DNA from: JBBWZH01 sp035544115
GTDB taxonomy: Bacteria > Actinomycetota > Actinomycetes > Mycobacteriales > CADCTP01
DNA: 64,000 nucleotides
Direction of reading: 5' to 3'
Assembly: GCA_963714145.1 (NCBI GenBank)
Contig: OY970235.1
Span: 5,518,001 to 5,582,000 of the forward strand
A model generated the notes under the pieces. That model did no database searches. It saw nothing but the letters and a program-made list of their open reading frames with translations, and was not told the DNA's origin. Positions within the stretch are counted from its first letter, which is position 1; every line of letters starts with the position of its first letter. The position numbers were made by a program, and so were the translations under genes. Positions 25,016 to 33,695 of this stretch are shown here, piece after piece.

Positions 25016-26182
25016 ATGAGCCGGACGCGGTTGGCGGAGAAGCTGGTCAGCTGGGCCTCCCAGCTTGAGCCGGAGGCACTGGAGCAGGCGAAGCGGACGG
25101 CGGCGCTGCCGTTCGTCTACCCGCACCTGGCCCTGATGCCGGACGCGCACCTGGGCAAGGGCGCCACGATCGGTTCGGTCATCCCGACCGTGGCGGCGAT
25201 CATCCCGGCCGCGGTGGGCGTGGACATCGGTTGCGGCATGATCGCGGTCCGGACCCAGTTCCACTGGCCGGATCTATCCACAATGGACACCGCGGCGCTG
25301 CGGGCGGCGATCGAGGCCGCGGTGCCGCTGTCCGCCGGCGTCTACAACACCGGGCTGACCGACACCGCGCAGGCCCGGGTGGCCACGCTGGAGGCGGCGG
25401 CCAAGGAGGACTACGCCCGGTTCGCCGGCAACTGGCGGCTGCAGTTGGGCACGCTCGGCTCCGGCAACCACTTCATCGAGGTCACCGTGGACGAGGCGCA
25501 GCGGGTCTGGCTGTTCCTGCACTCCGGTTCCCGGGGCGTCGGCAACAAGATCGCGCAGTGGCACATCAAGGTGGCCCAGCGGCTGTGCCGGCAGTGGTGG
25601 ATCCAGCTGCCCGACCCGGATCTGGCCTACCTGGCCGAAGGCACCGACGAGTTCTGGGCCTACCTGCGGGATCTGCGGTGGGCACAGCGGTTCGCGCTGC
25701 TGAACCGGGAGGAGATGATGGACCGGGTGGTCGGCTGCCTGGGTGCGTGGGTCGGCGAGCCGGTCGAGGCGGACGAGCGGATCAACTGCCATCACAACTT
25801 CACCCAGCAGGAGGAGCACTTCCACAAGAAGGTGTGGGTGTCCCGGAAGGGCGCGATCGAGGCGACCGCCGGCCGGCCCGGGCTGATCCCCGGCTCGATG
25901 GGCACGGCCAGCTACGTGGTCACCGGCAAGGGCGACCCGGTCTCGCTGAACTCCTCCCCGCACGGCGCGGGCCGGCAGCTGTCCCGGTCGGCGGCGCGGC
26001 GGAAGTTCACCGTGGACGACCTCCGGGCGGCCATGCGGGGCATCGAATACCGGGACACGGACGCGTTCATCGACGAGATCCCGGCCGCGTACAAGGACAT
26101 CGACCAGGTGATGGCGGACGCCGCCGGCCTGGTCGAGATCCAGCACACGCTCCGGCAGGTGGTGAACGTCAAGGGCGACTGA
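25016..26182 (+). CDS. rtcB: RtcB family RNA ligase
   Basis: A 388-residue protein. N-terminal 'LALMPDAHLGKGATIGSVI' and 'GVDIGCGMIAVRT' hold the Asp/Cys metal ligands; 'LGTLGSGNHFIEV', 'LHSGSRGVGNKIAQ', 'INCHHNFTQQEEHF', 'IPGSMGTASYVVTGKG' and 'NSSPHGAGRQLSRSAARRKF' are the core family motifs, with the His of SPHGAGR being the residue that forms the GMP intermediate. It joins RNA ends with 2',3'-cyclic phosphate or 3'-phosphate to 5'-OH. Length fits the shorter bacterial type (388 vs about 408 in E. coli). Shine-Dalgarno GAAGGAG lies 5 nt before ATG. No archease or RtcA gene is nearby. Confidence 0.92.
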   Translation: MSRTRLAEKLVSWASQLEPEALEQAKRTAALPFVYPHLALMPDAHLGKGATIGSVIPTVAAIIPAAVGVDIGCGMIAVRTQFHWPDLSTMDTAALRAAIEAAVPLSAGVYNTGLTDTAQARVATLEAAAKEDYARFAGNWRLQLGTLGSGNHFIEVTVDEAQRVWLFLHSGSRGVGNKIAQWHIKVAQRLCRQWWIQLPDPDLAYLAEGTDEFWAYLRDLRWAQRFALLNREEMMDRVVGCLGAWVGEPVEADERINCHHNFTQQEEHFHKKVWVSRKGAIEATAGRPGLIPGSMGTASYVVTGKGDPVSLNSSPHGAGRQLSRSAARRKFTVDDLRAAMRGIEYRDTDAFIDEIPAAYKDIDQVMADAAGLVEIQHTLRQVVNVKGD

Positions 26183-26205
26183 CCGGACCCGGGTCGCCGC
26201 CGGGG

Positions 26206-26247
26206 ACGACGGTGGGGCCGGGCGACACCGCCCGGCCCCACCGTCGT
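26206..26247. terminator. Strong bidirectional terminator, 19-bp perfect stem
   Basis: ACGACGGTGGGGCCGGGCG (26206-26224), loop ACAC, and its exact reverse complement (26229-26247). It sits between rtcB (+) and the sedolisin gene (-), whose stop is 10 nt beyond. Confidence 0.9.
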
Positions 26248-26256
26248 GCCGTCGGG

Positions 26257-27576
26257 CTAGCGCCCGGCCAGCTTGCGGACCAGGGTGGCCGCCTTCGGGG
26301 AACCCAACCCGGACGCGGCGTCCCAGCCGGTGCCGGCGGCGAAGCCCGGCACCGTGACCGGCCCGTGGAAGGTGTTGTCGCCCACGGTGACGTCGTGGAA
26401 CGTCGCGCCGTACGCGGCCGGGTTGCGCGAGATCGCGTACAGCTTGTCGTTCAAGCTGCCGATCCGGTGCCCGGCCAGCTGGGTGGCGAGCGCGGTCAGC
26501 CCGGCCCACTGCGGCGAGCCGGCACTGGTCCCGCCGAAGATGAAGGCCAGGTCGTCGCCGAAGCCGGAGCTGCTCCACACCACGATCACGCCACCGTCGA
26601 TGGAGCCGGCGTACGCCACGTCCGGCACGCCGCGGCTGCGCAACTGCAGGCCGCGCTGGTAGGCCGGGGTGCCGTAGACGACGCTGGTGCCGCCGCCGCC
26701 GGCCGCCTCGAAGTCCGGCTCGTTCCAGACCTCCTCGCTCTGGTACGCGCCGGTCACGCCGTCCGCGAACAGCCGGGTGCCGCCCACGCCGGTCACGAAC
26801 GGGTCGGACGCCGGCGTGCTGGCCGCCTTCGCGAACGAGGCGCCGTCGCAGGTCGGCTCCGCCGCGCCCTGGTCACCCGAGGACGCGAGCAGGGTCACCT
26901 TGGCCAGCGTGGCCAGCCCGAACAGGATGTGCTGCTGGGCCAGCAGCCGCCGGTCCATGCACTGCTCGGCCTCGCCGAAGCTCTGCGAGATCACGTCGCC
27001 GAGGTTGTGCACCAGCGCGTACCGGGTGGCCGACAGGATGTCCGCGTCGTCGTTGCTCTTCGCCAGCACCAGGTTGATCGTGGCGTCGGGCGCGATCGCG
27101 TGCGCCCACTCGACGTCCAGGGTGATCTCGCCGGACCACCCCACCTGGTTGTCGTCGTTCGGGTCGAACGGGGTCAGCCCGTCCGGCGCGAAGATGTTCA
27201 GCTTCGGGTCCGGCAGCCCGAAGACCTCGTCGAACAGGGCCAGGTCGTGCCTGATCGTGGGGCTCTGGAACGCGTCCACGATCACGATCTTGCGACCGGC
27301 GCCGGTCAGGCCGAGCTGGTCGACGCCGTACGCGGCGCGGATCTGGGCCGGGCCGTAGCAGCCGGCCGGCGACGTCAGCTGGCAGCTGAAGGTGACCGCG
27401 CTGGGGTTCGAGCTGACCTGCCCGGCCACCCGGTAGTGCGGGTTGGCGCCGATGGACGGGGTCATCGCGTGCACCGCGATGGCCGCCGGCGCCGCCGCGA
27501 ACAGCCCGCCGACCAATCCGAGCGTGGCCAACCCGGCCGAGGCGCGGCGCCTGAGCCGGGCTGAGGGTTTGATCAT
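26257..27576 (-). CDS. Secreted S53 family peptidase (sedolisin)
   Basis: A 439-residue protein with a signal peptide (RLRRRASAGL... to about residue 35). The catalytic Glu150 and Asp154 are in 'SGEITLDVEWAHAIAP' and Ser351 in 'GGTSAGSPQWAGL', the Ser-Glu-Asp triad of sedolisins; 'SSGDQGA' supplies the oxyanion Asp region. A C-terminal Ca-site-like 'GTGWDAASGLGSPKAATL' is present. The usual N-terminal pro-domain of about 170 residues is missing: the catalytic domain begins near residue 80. S53 peptidases are normally active at low pH. ATG 27576 has AGAGGGG about 6-12 nt upstream. Confidence 0.9.
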   Translation of the reverse strand: MIKPSARLRRRASAGLATLGLVGGLFAAAPAAIAVHAMTPSIGANPHYRVAGQVSSNPSAVTFSCQLTSPAGCYGPAQIRAAYGVDQLGLTGAGRKIVIVDAFQSPTIRHDLALFDEVFGLPDPKLNIFAPDGLTPFDPNDDNQVGWSGEITLDVEWAHAIAPDATINLVLAKSNDDADILSATRYALVHNLGDVISQSFGEAEQCMDRRLLAQQHILFGLATLAKVTLLASSGDQGAAEPTCDGASFAKAASTPASDPFVTGVGGTRLFADGVTGAYQSEEVWNEPDFEAAGGGGTSVVYGTPAYQRGLQLRSRGVPDVAYAGSIDGGVIVVWSSSGFGDDLAFIFGGTSAGSPQWAGLTALATQLAGHRIGSLNDKLYAISRNPAAYGATFHDVTVGDNTFHGPVTVPGFAAGTGWDAASGLGSPKAATLVRKLAGR

Positions 27577-27827
27577 GGTTGTGCCCCTCTCCGGGACCGA
27601 CGGGATACCGCCGGCCCGACACCGACGCCACCACCCGATGGCGGCGTCACGGGGCCGGACACTATCCATGCCGGCGCCGTCACGGGCTGACTGCAAACCG
27701 ATTTTGGCCTGATTGCGCCGGCCGAGGGCCCGCATGTGCCGGAGTTCGCCGCCGACTGCTCCGGGTCCGGTCCGGATCTGGGCCGCAACCGGCATCACTC
27801 CCGGCCCCACGCCGGCCGCCGGGCGAT

Positions 27828-27833
27828 TACGCT
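27828..27833 (+). promoter_or_regulatory. -10 box TACGCT of a leaderless promoter
   Basis: TACGCT ends 6 nt before ATG 27840 of the FmdB-like gene; no Shine-Dalgarno is present. Confidence 0.55.
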
Positions 27834-27839
27834 CCCCTC

Positions 27840-28082
27840 ATGGCCGCCTACGACTACCGCTGCCGGACCTGCGACCGCACCTTCGAGGTGCACCGCTCGG
27901 TCACCGCGAGCGCCGACGCCGACCTGGTGCGCTGCCCGGACGGGCACGCCGACGCCACCCGGGTCTGGTCCGCCGTCGCGGTGGCGACCGGGGCCGGCAT
28001 CCGGGCCGAGTTCAACGCCGCCCCGCGGCCGGCCGCGCCGTCCGGCGGCGGTTGCTGCGGCGGAGCCTGCGGCTGCGGCTGA
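27840..28082 (+). CDS. FmdB family zinc ribbon protein
   Basis: An 80-residue protein: 'AAYDYRCRTCDRTFEVHRSV' has the family's aromatic start and first CxxC; 'VRCPDGHAD' has Cys and His in place of the second CxxC (C-P-D-G-H), so the fourth ligand is His rather than Cys. The C terminus ends in a Gly/Cys tail 'GGGCCGGACGCG', a frequent feature of actinobacterial FmdB proteins that could bind metal. Function is unknown beyond presumed regulation. The start is set by a leaderless -10 box. Confidence 0.85.
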   Translation: MAAYDYRCRTCDRTFEVHRSVTASADADLVRCPDGHADATRVWSAVAVATGAGIRAEFNAAPRPAAPSGGGCCGGACGCG

Positions 28083-28296
28083 GCTCGTACCCCGCGGGGC
28101 AGGCCGGATGAGCCCCCGGGCTCGGGCCGGCGCTGGCGGTCCGGCGATCCGGGCCGGCGCCCCGGTGGTGCCCGCACGAGCGGGCGCCGGCCGCTCGGCG
28201 GCCGGCCGCAGCGGCGGCTGGGCCGGGTAGGGCGATTGCCGGCCGACCGGGCTGGGTAGCGTAGCCGCGACCGGCGACATGGGAGGTAGGCCCGCG

Positions 28297-28512
28297 GTGG
28301 CAGAACCGAGCAGGTACGCGGACACGTTCCGCCTGATCGACGCGAACGGCGACGGCCGGATCTCGGCCGAGGAGTTCAAGCGGCTGATGGACGCGCTCGG
28401 CGACTCGATCACCGACGACGCCGCGAACGAGGCGGTCCGGCTGATCGACGCGGACGGCGACGGGGAGGTCACCCTGGACGAGTTCGCCGGCTACCTGGAG
28501 GCCCGCAGCTAG
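28297..28512 (+). CDS. Small EF-hand calcium-binding protein
   Basis: A 71-residue protein with two EF-hands: 'DANGDGRISAEE' (about residues 14-25) and 'DADGDGEVTLDE' (about 50-61), both with all five liganding positions intact. It resembles calerythrin/CabA-type Ca2+ sensors of actinomycetes. GTG 28297 is preferred because GGGAGGT lies 9 nt upstream; an in-frame ATG at 28279 is also possible. A TAGCGT -10 box near 28256 could drive it. Cytoplasmic; partner unknown. Confidence 0.88.
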   Translation: MAEPSRYADTFRLIDANGDGRISAEEFKRLMDALGDSITDDAANEAVRLIDADGDGEVTLDEFAGYLEARS

Positions 28513-28567
28513 CGGCCCAGGGCTAATCGGGTTGAGGCGGGGGCGGTCCGCCGTCAGTATCGGTTCA

Positions 28568-31500
28568 GTGCCAGCCACCCTCGCCGAGATCCAGGTCCGA
28601 TTGACGGACCTGATGCCGCGCGACCAGAACCGGTTGCGCCGCCGGGTGGCGGCGGCCCGGTCCACTCGCGACGATGCGGCCCGGCAGGCCCTGGTCGAGC
28701 GGCTGGACGCCGACGTCGCCGCGGCCGAGCAGCGGTTGGCCCGGCGGCGCGCCGCCGTCCCGGAGATCACCTACCCGGCGGCGCTGCCGATCACCGCCCG
28801 GCGGGACGAGATCCGGACCGCGATCCGGGACCACCAGGTGGTGATCGTGGCCGGCGAGACCGGCTCCGGCAAGACCACCCAGATCCCGAAGATGTGCCTG
28901 GAGCTGGGCCGCGGCGTGCGCGGCACGATCGGGCACACCCAGCCGCGCCGGATCGCCGCCCGCACCGTGGCCGACCGGATCGCCGAGGAGCTCGGCGTGC
29001 CGATGGGTGGCGCGGTCGGCTACCAGGTCCGGTTCACCGACCGGGCCGGCGACAGCACGCTGGTCAAGCTGATGACCGACGGCATCCTGCTGGCCGAGAT
29101 CCAGCGGGACCGGATGCTCCGCCAGTACGACACGCTGATCATCGACGAGGCGCACGAGCGCAGCCTGAACATCGACTTCATCCTCGGCTACCTGAAACAG
29201 CTGCTGCCCAGCCGGCCGGACCTGAAGGTGATCATCACCTCGGCCACCATCGACCCGGACCGGTTCTCCCGGCACTTCGGCGACGCGCCGGTGGTGGAGG
29301 TGTCCGGCCGCACCTACCCGGTGGAGATCCGGTACCGGCCGATCGTCGCCGACGGGGACGGCGCCGGCGGCGGGCCGGGCGGCGGGCCGGGCAGCGGGCG
29401 GGACGGCGAGCGGGACCAGACCGACGCGATCTGCGACGCGGTGGACGAGCTGACCGGCGAGGCGCCCGGCGACATCCTGGTGTTCCTCAGCGGCGAGCGG
29501 GAGATCCGGGACACCGCCGACGCGCTCGGCAAGATGGGCCTGGCCGGCACCGAGGTACTGCCGCTGTACGCCCGGCTGTCGGCGGCCGAGCAGCACCGGG
29601 TGTTCCAGCCGCACCCGGGCCGGCGGATCGTGCTGGCCACCAACGTCGCGGAGACCTCGCTGACCGTGCCGGGCATCCGGTACGTGATCGACCCGGGCAC
29701 CGCCCGGATCTCCCGGTACAGCGCCCGGACGAAGGTGCAGCGGCTGCCGATCGAGCGGATCTCGCAGGCGTCGGCGAACCAGCGCGCCGGCCGGTGCGGG
29801 CGGCTGTCCGACGGCATCTGCATCCGGCTGTACACAGTGGACGATTTCGACGGCCGGCCGGAGTTCACCGACCCGGAGATCCTGCGGACCAACCTGGCCT
29901 CGGTGATCCTGCAGATGACCGCGCTGGGGCTGGGCGACGTGGCCGCCTTCGGGTTCCTGGACCCGCCGGACAAGCGCAACATCGCCGCCGGGGTGCAGCT
30001 GCTGGAGGAGCTGGGCGCGCTCGACCCGCCGCCGGACCCGCCGGCAGCGGGCCACCCGGCGCGGACGCTCACGCCGCTGGGTCGCAAGCTGGCCCAGCTG
30101 CCGGTAGACCCGCGGCTGGCCCGGATGGTGCTCGCCGCCGCGGACAACGGCTGCGTGCCCGAGCTGCTCGTCATCACCGCCGCACTGTCCATTCAGGACC
30201 CGCGGGAGCGGCCGCAGGAGAAGCAGCAGGCCGCGGACGAGATGCACCGCCGGTTCGCCGACCCGAACTCCGACTTCGTCACGTATCTCAACCTGTGGAA
30301 CTACCTGGTCGAACAGCAGCGGGCGCTGTCGTCCAGCCAGTTCCGCCGGCTCTGCAAGGCGGAGTTCCTGCACTACCTGCGGGTGCGGGAATGGCAGGAC
30401 CTCGCCGGCCAGCTCCGGCAGGTGGCCCGGACCCTGGGCATCCACGCCACCCTCCCGGAGAATGCCGCCGACCCGGACGACGCCGAGGAGAAGACGGCGG
30501 CAACGGATGCCCGGCTGGTGCACCAGGCGCTGCTGGCCGGGTTGCTGTCGCAGATCGGGCTGCGGGACGGCGACAAGCACGACTACCTCGGCGCCCGGAA
30601 CACCCGGTTCGCGATCTGGCCGGGGTCGGCGCTGGCCAAGCGGCCGCCGCGCTGGGTGATGGCGGCCGAGCTGGTCGAGACGTCCCGGCTCTGGGCCCGG
30701 GTGGCGGCCCGGATCGAGCCGGACTGGGTGGAGCGGCTGGCCGGGCACCTGGTCGTCCGCAGCTACAGCGAGCCGCGCTGGGAGGCCGGCCGCGGCGCGG
30801 TGATGGCCTCGGAGCGGGTGACGCTCTACGGCGTCCCGCTGGTGGCGTCCCGGCCGGTCAACTACGGCCGGATCGACCCGACGCTGTCCCGCGAGCTGTT
30901 CATCCGGCACGCTCTGGTCGAGGGCGACTGGCAGACCGCGCACCGGTTCTTCGCCCGCAACCAGCAGCGGCTGGCCGAGGTCGCCGCGCTGGAGGACCGG
31001 GCCCGGCGCCGCGACATCCTGGTCGACGACGAGACGCTGTTCGACTTCTACGACCAGCGGGTCGGCCCGGACGTGGTGTCCGGGCGGCACTTCGACAGCT
31101 GGTGGAAGACCACCCGGCAGGACCGGCCCGACCTGCTCGACTTCCCGCCGGAGCTGCTGATCAACCCGCAGGCCAGCGAGGTCAGCCCGGCCGCGTACCC
31201 GGACACCTGGCAGCAGCCCGGCCTGACGCTGCCGCTCTCGTACGCGTTCGAGCCGGGCACCGAGTCCGACGGTGTCACCGTGGACATCCCGCTGGCCGCG
31301 CTGACCGGGGTACGCGCCGAGGACTACGACTGGCAGGTGCCGGGGCTGCGGCTGGAGCTGGTGACCGCGCTGATCCGGTCGCTGCCGAAGCAGCTGCGGC
31401 GCAACTTCGTCCCGGCGCCGGACGTGGCCCGGGCGGTGCTGGACCGGATCTCCCCCGCCGACGGCCCGCTGCTCGAGGCGCTCGGCCGCGAACTGCTCCG

Positions 31501-32551
31501 GCTCAGCGGCGTCCGGGTGCCGGCGGACGCCTGGCAGCTCGACAAGCTGCCCGAGCACCTGCGGATCACCTTCCGGGTGCTGGACGACGCCGGCCGCCCG
31601 GTCGCGACCGGCAAGGATCTGGCCGCGCTGCAGGAGAAACTGAAACCGAAGGTACGGGCCGCGATCGCCGCCGCGTCCCCCGGCATCGAGCGATCCAACA
31701 TCCGCGGCTGGGACTTCGGCGACCTGCCGCGCAGCTTCTCGCGTGCCGTGGCCAGCCACTCGGTGCGCGGCTTCCCGGCCCTGGTGGACGCCGGCGACTC
31801 GGTCGCGATCCGGGTCTTCGAGACCGAGGCCGAGCAGGCCCGGGCGATGCGCGCCGGCACCCGCCGGCTGCTGCTGCTCAACGTCCCGTCCCCGGTCCGG
31901 TACGTCGCCGGGCAGCTCGGCAATCGCGCCAAGCTCACCCTGACGGTCAACCCGCACGGCAGCGTGGCGGCGCTGCTGGCCGACTGCGTGTCCGCCGCGG
32001 TCGACCAGCTGGTCGCCGCCGCCGGCGGGCCGGCCTGGGATGCAGCCGGCTTCAGCACGCTGCTGGCCGCGGTCCGGGCCGGGCTGAACGCGTCCACTGT
32101 GGACATCGTCCGGACAGTGGAGCAGATCCTGGCCGCGGCGGCCGAGGCCGAGGGCCGGCTGCGCGCGCTGGCCGCACCGGCGCTGCGTACCTCGGTCGCC
32201 GACGCGCAGGCCCAGCTCGCCGGTCTTGTCCACAATGGATTCGTCACCGAGACCGGCACCGCCCGGCTCCCCGACCTGGTCCGCTACCTGCGCGCGCTGT
32301 CGCACCGGCTGGACCGGCTGCCCACCGACTCCACCCGCGACGCGCAGCACCTGCTCCGCTTCCGCCAGGCCGAGAACGCCTACCACGACCTGCTGGACGA
32401 ACTGCCCCCCGGCCTCGCCGACTCCCCCGCCGTCCGGCAGATCCGCTGGATGCTCGAGGAACTCCGGGTCAGCTACTTCGCCCAGTCCGTCCGTACCGCC
32501 TACCCCATCTCCGAACAGCGCATCCTGCGCGCCATCGCCGCCATCCCCTGA
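28568..32551 (+). CDS. hrpA: ATP-dependent RNA helicase HrpA (DEAH box)
   Basis: A 1327-residue protein, close to E. coli HrpA in length. Walker A 'VAGETGSGKTTQIPK' (residues about 94-108), 'IIDEAHERSLNIDF' (DEAH at 193-196), 'ITSATIDPDRFSRHF', 'LATNVAETSLTVPG' and 'ANQRAGRCGR' are helicase motifs I, II, III, V and VI. A Gly-rich insert after motif III ('GDGAGGGPGGGPGSG') is lineage-specific. The C-terminal about 600 residues are the HrpA-type OB/DUF3418 region ('RLCKAEFLHYLRVREWQDL'). HrpA resolves stalled or collided ribosomes on mRNA. GTG 28568 is the likely start. Confidence 0.93.
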   Translation: MPATLAEIQVRLTDLMPRDQNRLRRRVAAARSTRDDAARQALVERLDADVAAAEQRLARRRAAVPEITYPAALPITARRDEIRTAIRDHQVVIVAGETGSGKTTQIPKMCLELGRGVRGTIGHTQPRRIAARTVADRIAEELGVPMGGAVGYQVRFTDRAGDSTLVKLMTDGILLAEIQRDRMLRQYDTLIIDEAHERSLNIDFILGYLKQLLPSRPDLKVIITSATIDPDRFSRHFGDAPVVEVSGRTYPVEIRYRPIVADGDGAGGGPGGGPGSGRDGERDQTDAICDAVDELTGEAPGDILVFLSGEREIRDTADALGKMGLAGTEVLPLYARLSAAEQHRVFQPHPGRRIVLATNVAETSLTVPGIRYVIDPGTARISRYSARTKVQRLPIERISQASANQRAGRCGRLSDGICIRLYTVDDFDGRPEFTDPEILRTNLASVILQMTALGLGDVAAFGFLDPPDKRNIAAGVQLLEELGALDPPPDPPAAGHPARTLTPLGRKLAQLPVDPRLARMVLAAADNGCVPELLVITAALSIQDPRERPQEKQQAADEMHRRFADPNSDFVTYLNLWNYLVEQQRALSSSQFRRLCKAEFLHYLRVREWQDLAGQLRQVARTLGIHATLPENAADPDDAEEKTAATDARLVHQALLAGLLSQIGLRDGDKHDYLGARNTRFAIWPGSALAKRPPRWVMAAELVETSRLWARVAARIEPDWVERLAGHLVVRSYSEPRWEAGRGAVMASERVTLYGVPLVASRPVNYGRIDPTLSRELFIRHALVEGDWQTAHRFFARNQQRLAEVAALEDRARRRDILVDDETLFDFYDQRVGPDVVSGRHFDSWWKTTRQDRPDLLDFPPELLINPQASEVSPAAYPDTWQQPGLTLPLSYAFEPGTESDGVTVDIPLAALTGVRAEDYDWQVPGLRLELVTALIRSLPKQLRRNFVPAPDVARAVLDRISPADGPLLEALGRELLRLSGVRVPADAWQLDKLPEHLRITFRVLDDAGRPVATGKDLAALQEKLKPKVRAAIAAASPGIERSNIRGWDFGDLPRSFSRAVASHSVRGFPALVDAGDSVAIRVFETEAEQARAMRAGTRRLLLLNVPSPVRYVAGQLGNRAKLTLTVNPHGSVAALLADCVSAAVDQLVAAAGGPAWDAAGFSTLLAAVRAGLNASTVDIVRTVEQILAAAAEAEGRLRALAAPALRTSVADAQAQLAGLVHNGFVTETGTARLPDLVRYLRALSHRLDRLPTDSTRDAQHLLRFRQAENAYHDLLDELPPGLADSPAVRQIRWMLEELRVSYFAQSVRTAYPISEQRILRAIAAIP

Positions 32552-32559
32552 CCCGCCGG

Positions 32560-33561
32560 CTAGCTGGTGGTGAGGGTGGTGAGCAGGGCGGTGCGGATGC
32601 TCGGGCGGGTGGCGAAGACGAGCAGGAAGCTGGCCTCGCGGGCCAGTCGCTGCGGGTGCTGGTCGAGCCGGATGGCCCGGCTGCCGGCATGGGTGACCGT
32701 GGCCGCGGCGGCGCGCACGGCGAGGGCGGCGGTGCTGGCCCGGGCGGCCGCCATCCGGTCGCCGGTCTCGTCCTCGAGGGCGGCGTCCAGCGCGGCGCGG
32801 CAGGCGGTCAGCTGGGCGTCCAGAGTGGACGGACCGAGCAGCCGGCAGCAGCGGTCGATCAGGCCGAGGGCGAGGGAGGCGTTGACCCGGTGCACGACGG
32901 AGCTGGCGCCGGCGCCGAACGGGCCGACGCCGAGCAGCCGGGAGCCGTCCACCTGCAGGTCGGTGAACTCGAGTTCGACGGTGGCGCTGGCGTCGACGGC
33001 GACCAGGTGCTGGCGGCGGGCAACCAGGCCGGGCCGCTCGGCGGCGTCCAGCAGCAGCGAGACCAGCGTGTCGTCGGGGCCGCGGGCGATGACGTACAGC
33101 ACGTCGACCGCGCCCCAGCCGGTGACCCAGGGCGCCGTGCCGGACAGCCGCCAGCCGTCCCCCGCCGGCTCGGCCCGCAGCCGCGGCGGGCCGGGCTGCA
33201 GCCCGGCCAGCGCGATGCCGGCGCGGCGCTCGCCCCGGCACAGCGGCACCAGCCAGCGCTCGCGCAGCGCGGCCGGGCCACCGGCCAGCGCCCGCACCGC
33301 GCCGTGGTGCTGCACCCAGACGAACGTGGTGGCCAGGCAGCCGGTGGCCAGCGCTTCGATCACCGCGCAGAACTCCGGTAGGCCGAGGTCCAGGCCGCCG
33401 GCGTCGAGCGGGCCGGCCACGCTGTAGAGGCCGGCCGCGGCCAGCCGGTCCAGGTGGCCGGCCGGGATGCCGGCCGCCCGGTCGACCGCCAGCGCGGCCG
33501 GAAACAGCACCTCGTCCGCGATCGTGCGGGCCACCTCGACGATCGCACCGCTGTCTGCCAC
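32560..33561 (-). CDS. Acyl-CoA dehydrogenase family protein
   Basis: A 333-residue protein with the N-terminal helical domain ('LDRLAAAGLYSVAGPLDAGG', 'ATTFVWVQHHGAVRAL') and the beta domain ('GDGWRLSGTAPWVTGWGAVD', 'ATVELEFTDLQVDGSRLLG') of flavin-dependent acyl-CoA dehydrogenases. It is shorter than the usual 380 residues: the final helices with the catalytic Glu/ETFQ-type end are reduced. It may act as an FMN/FAD-dependent oxidase-like homologue or have lost dehydrogenase activity. GTG start with GGAGGAGGG about 3-11 nt upstream. Divergent from the MCP gene. Confidence 0.8.
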   Translation of the reverse strand: MADSGAIVEVARTIADEVLFPAALAVDRAAGIPAGHLDRLAAAGLYSVAGPLDAGGLDLGLPEFCAVIEALATGCLATTFVWVQHHGAVRALAGGPAALRERWLVPLCRGERRAGIALAGLQPGPPRLRAEPAGDGWRLSGTAPWVTGWGAVDVLYVIARGPDDTLVSLLLDAAERPGLVARRQHLVAVDASATVELEFTDLQVDGSRLLGVGPFGAGASSVVHRVNASLALGLIDRCCRLLGPSTLDAQLTACRAALDAALEDETGDRMAAARASTAALAVRAAAATVTHAGSRAIRLDQHPQRLAREASFLLVFATRPSIRTALLTTLTTS

Positions 33562-33695
33562 GCGCCCTCCTCCGCAACGACCCGCCAGATCATGCCGCAG
33601 GCCCGGTCCGGTTCCGACAGTGAGTTGCTCAGGTTCGCACCCGCGCTGCCGACACCAGTGCCGACAGCTGCATGCTCACCAGGCGGGGAGCCGAA

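Noticed and set aside
24145..26182. APH-like and RtcB genes as an antibiotic resistance or RNA-repair operon
   Set aside because: No resistance genes, archease or RtcA are nearby; adjacency alone does not support either idea.
28565..33577. 1670-codon minus-strand frame opposite hrpA
   Set aside because: A typical GC-skewed antisense shadow, low in real motifs and rich in Arg, Gly and Pro.
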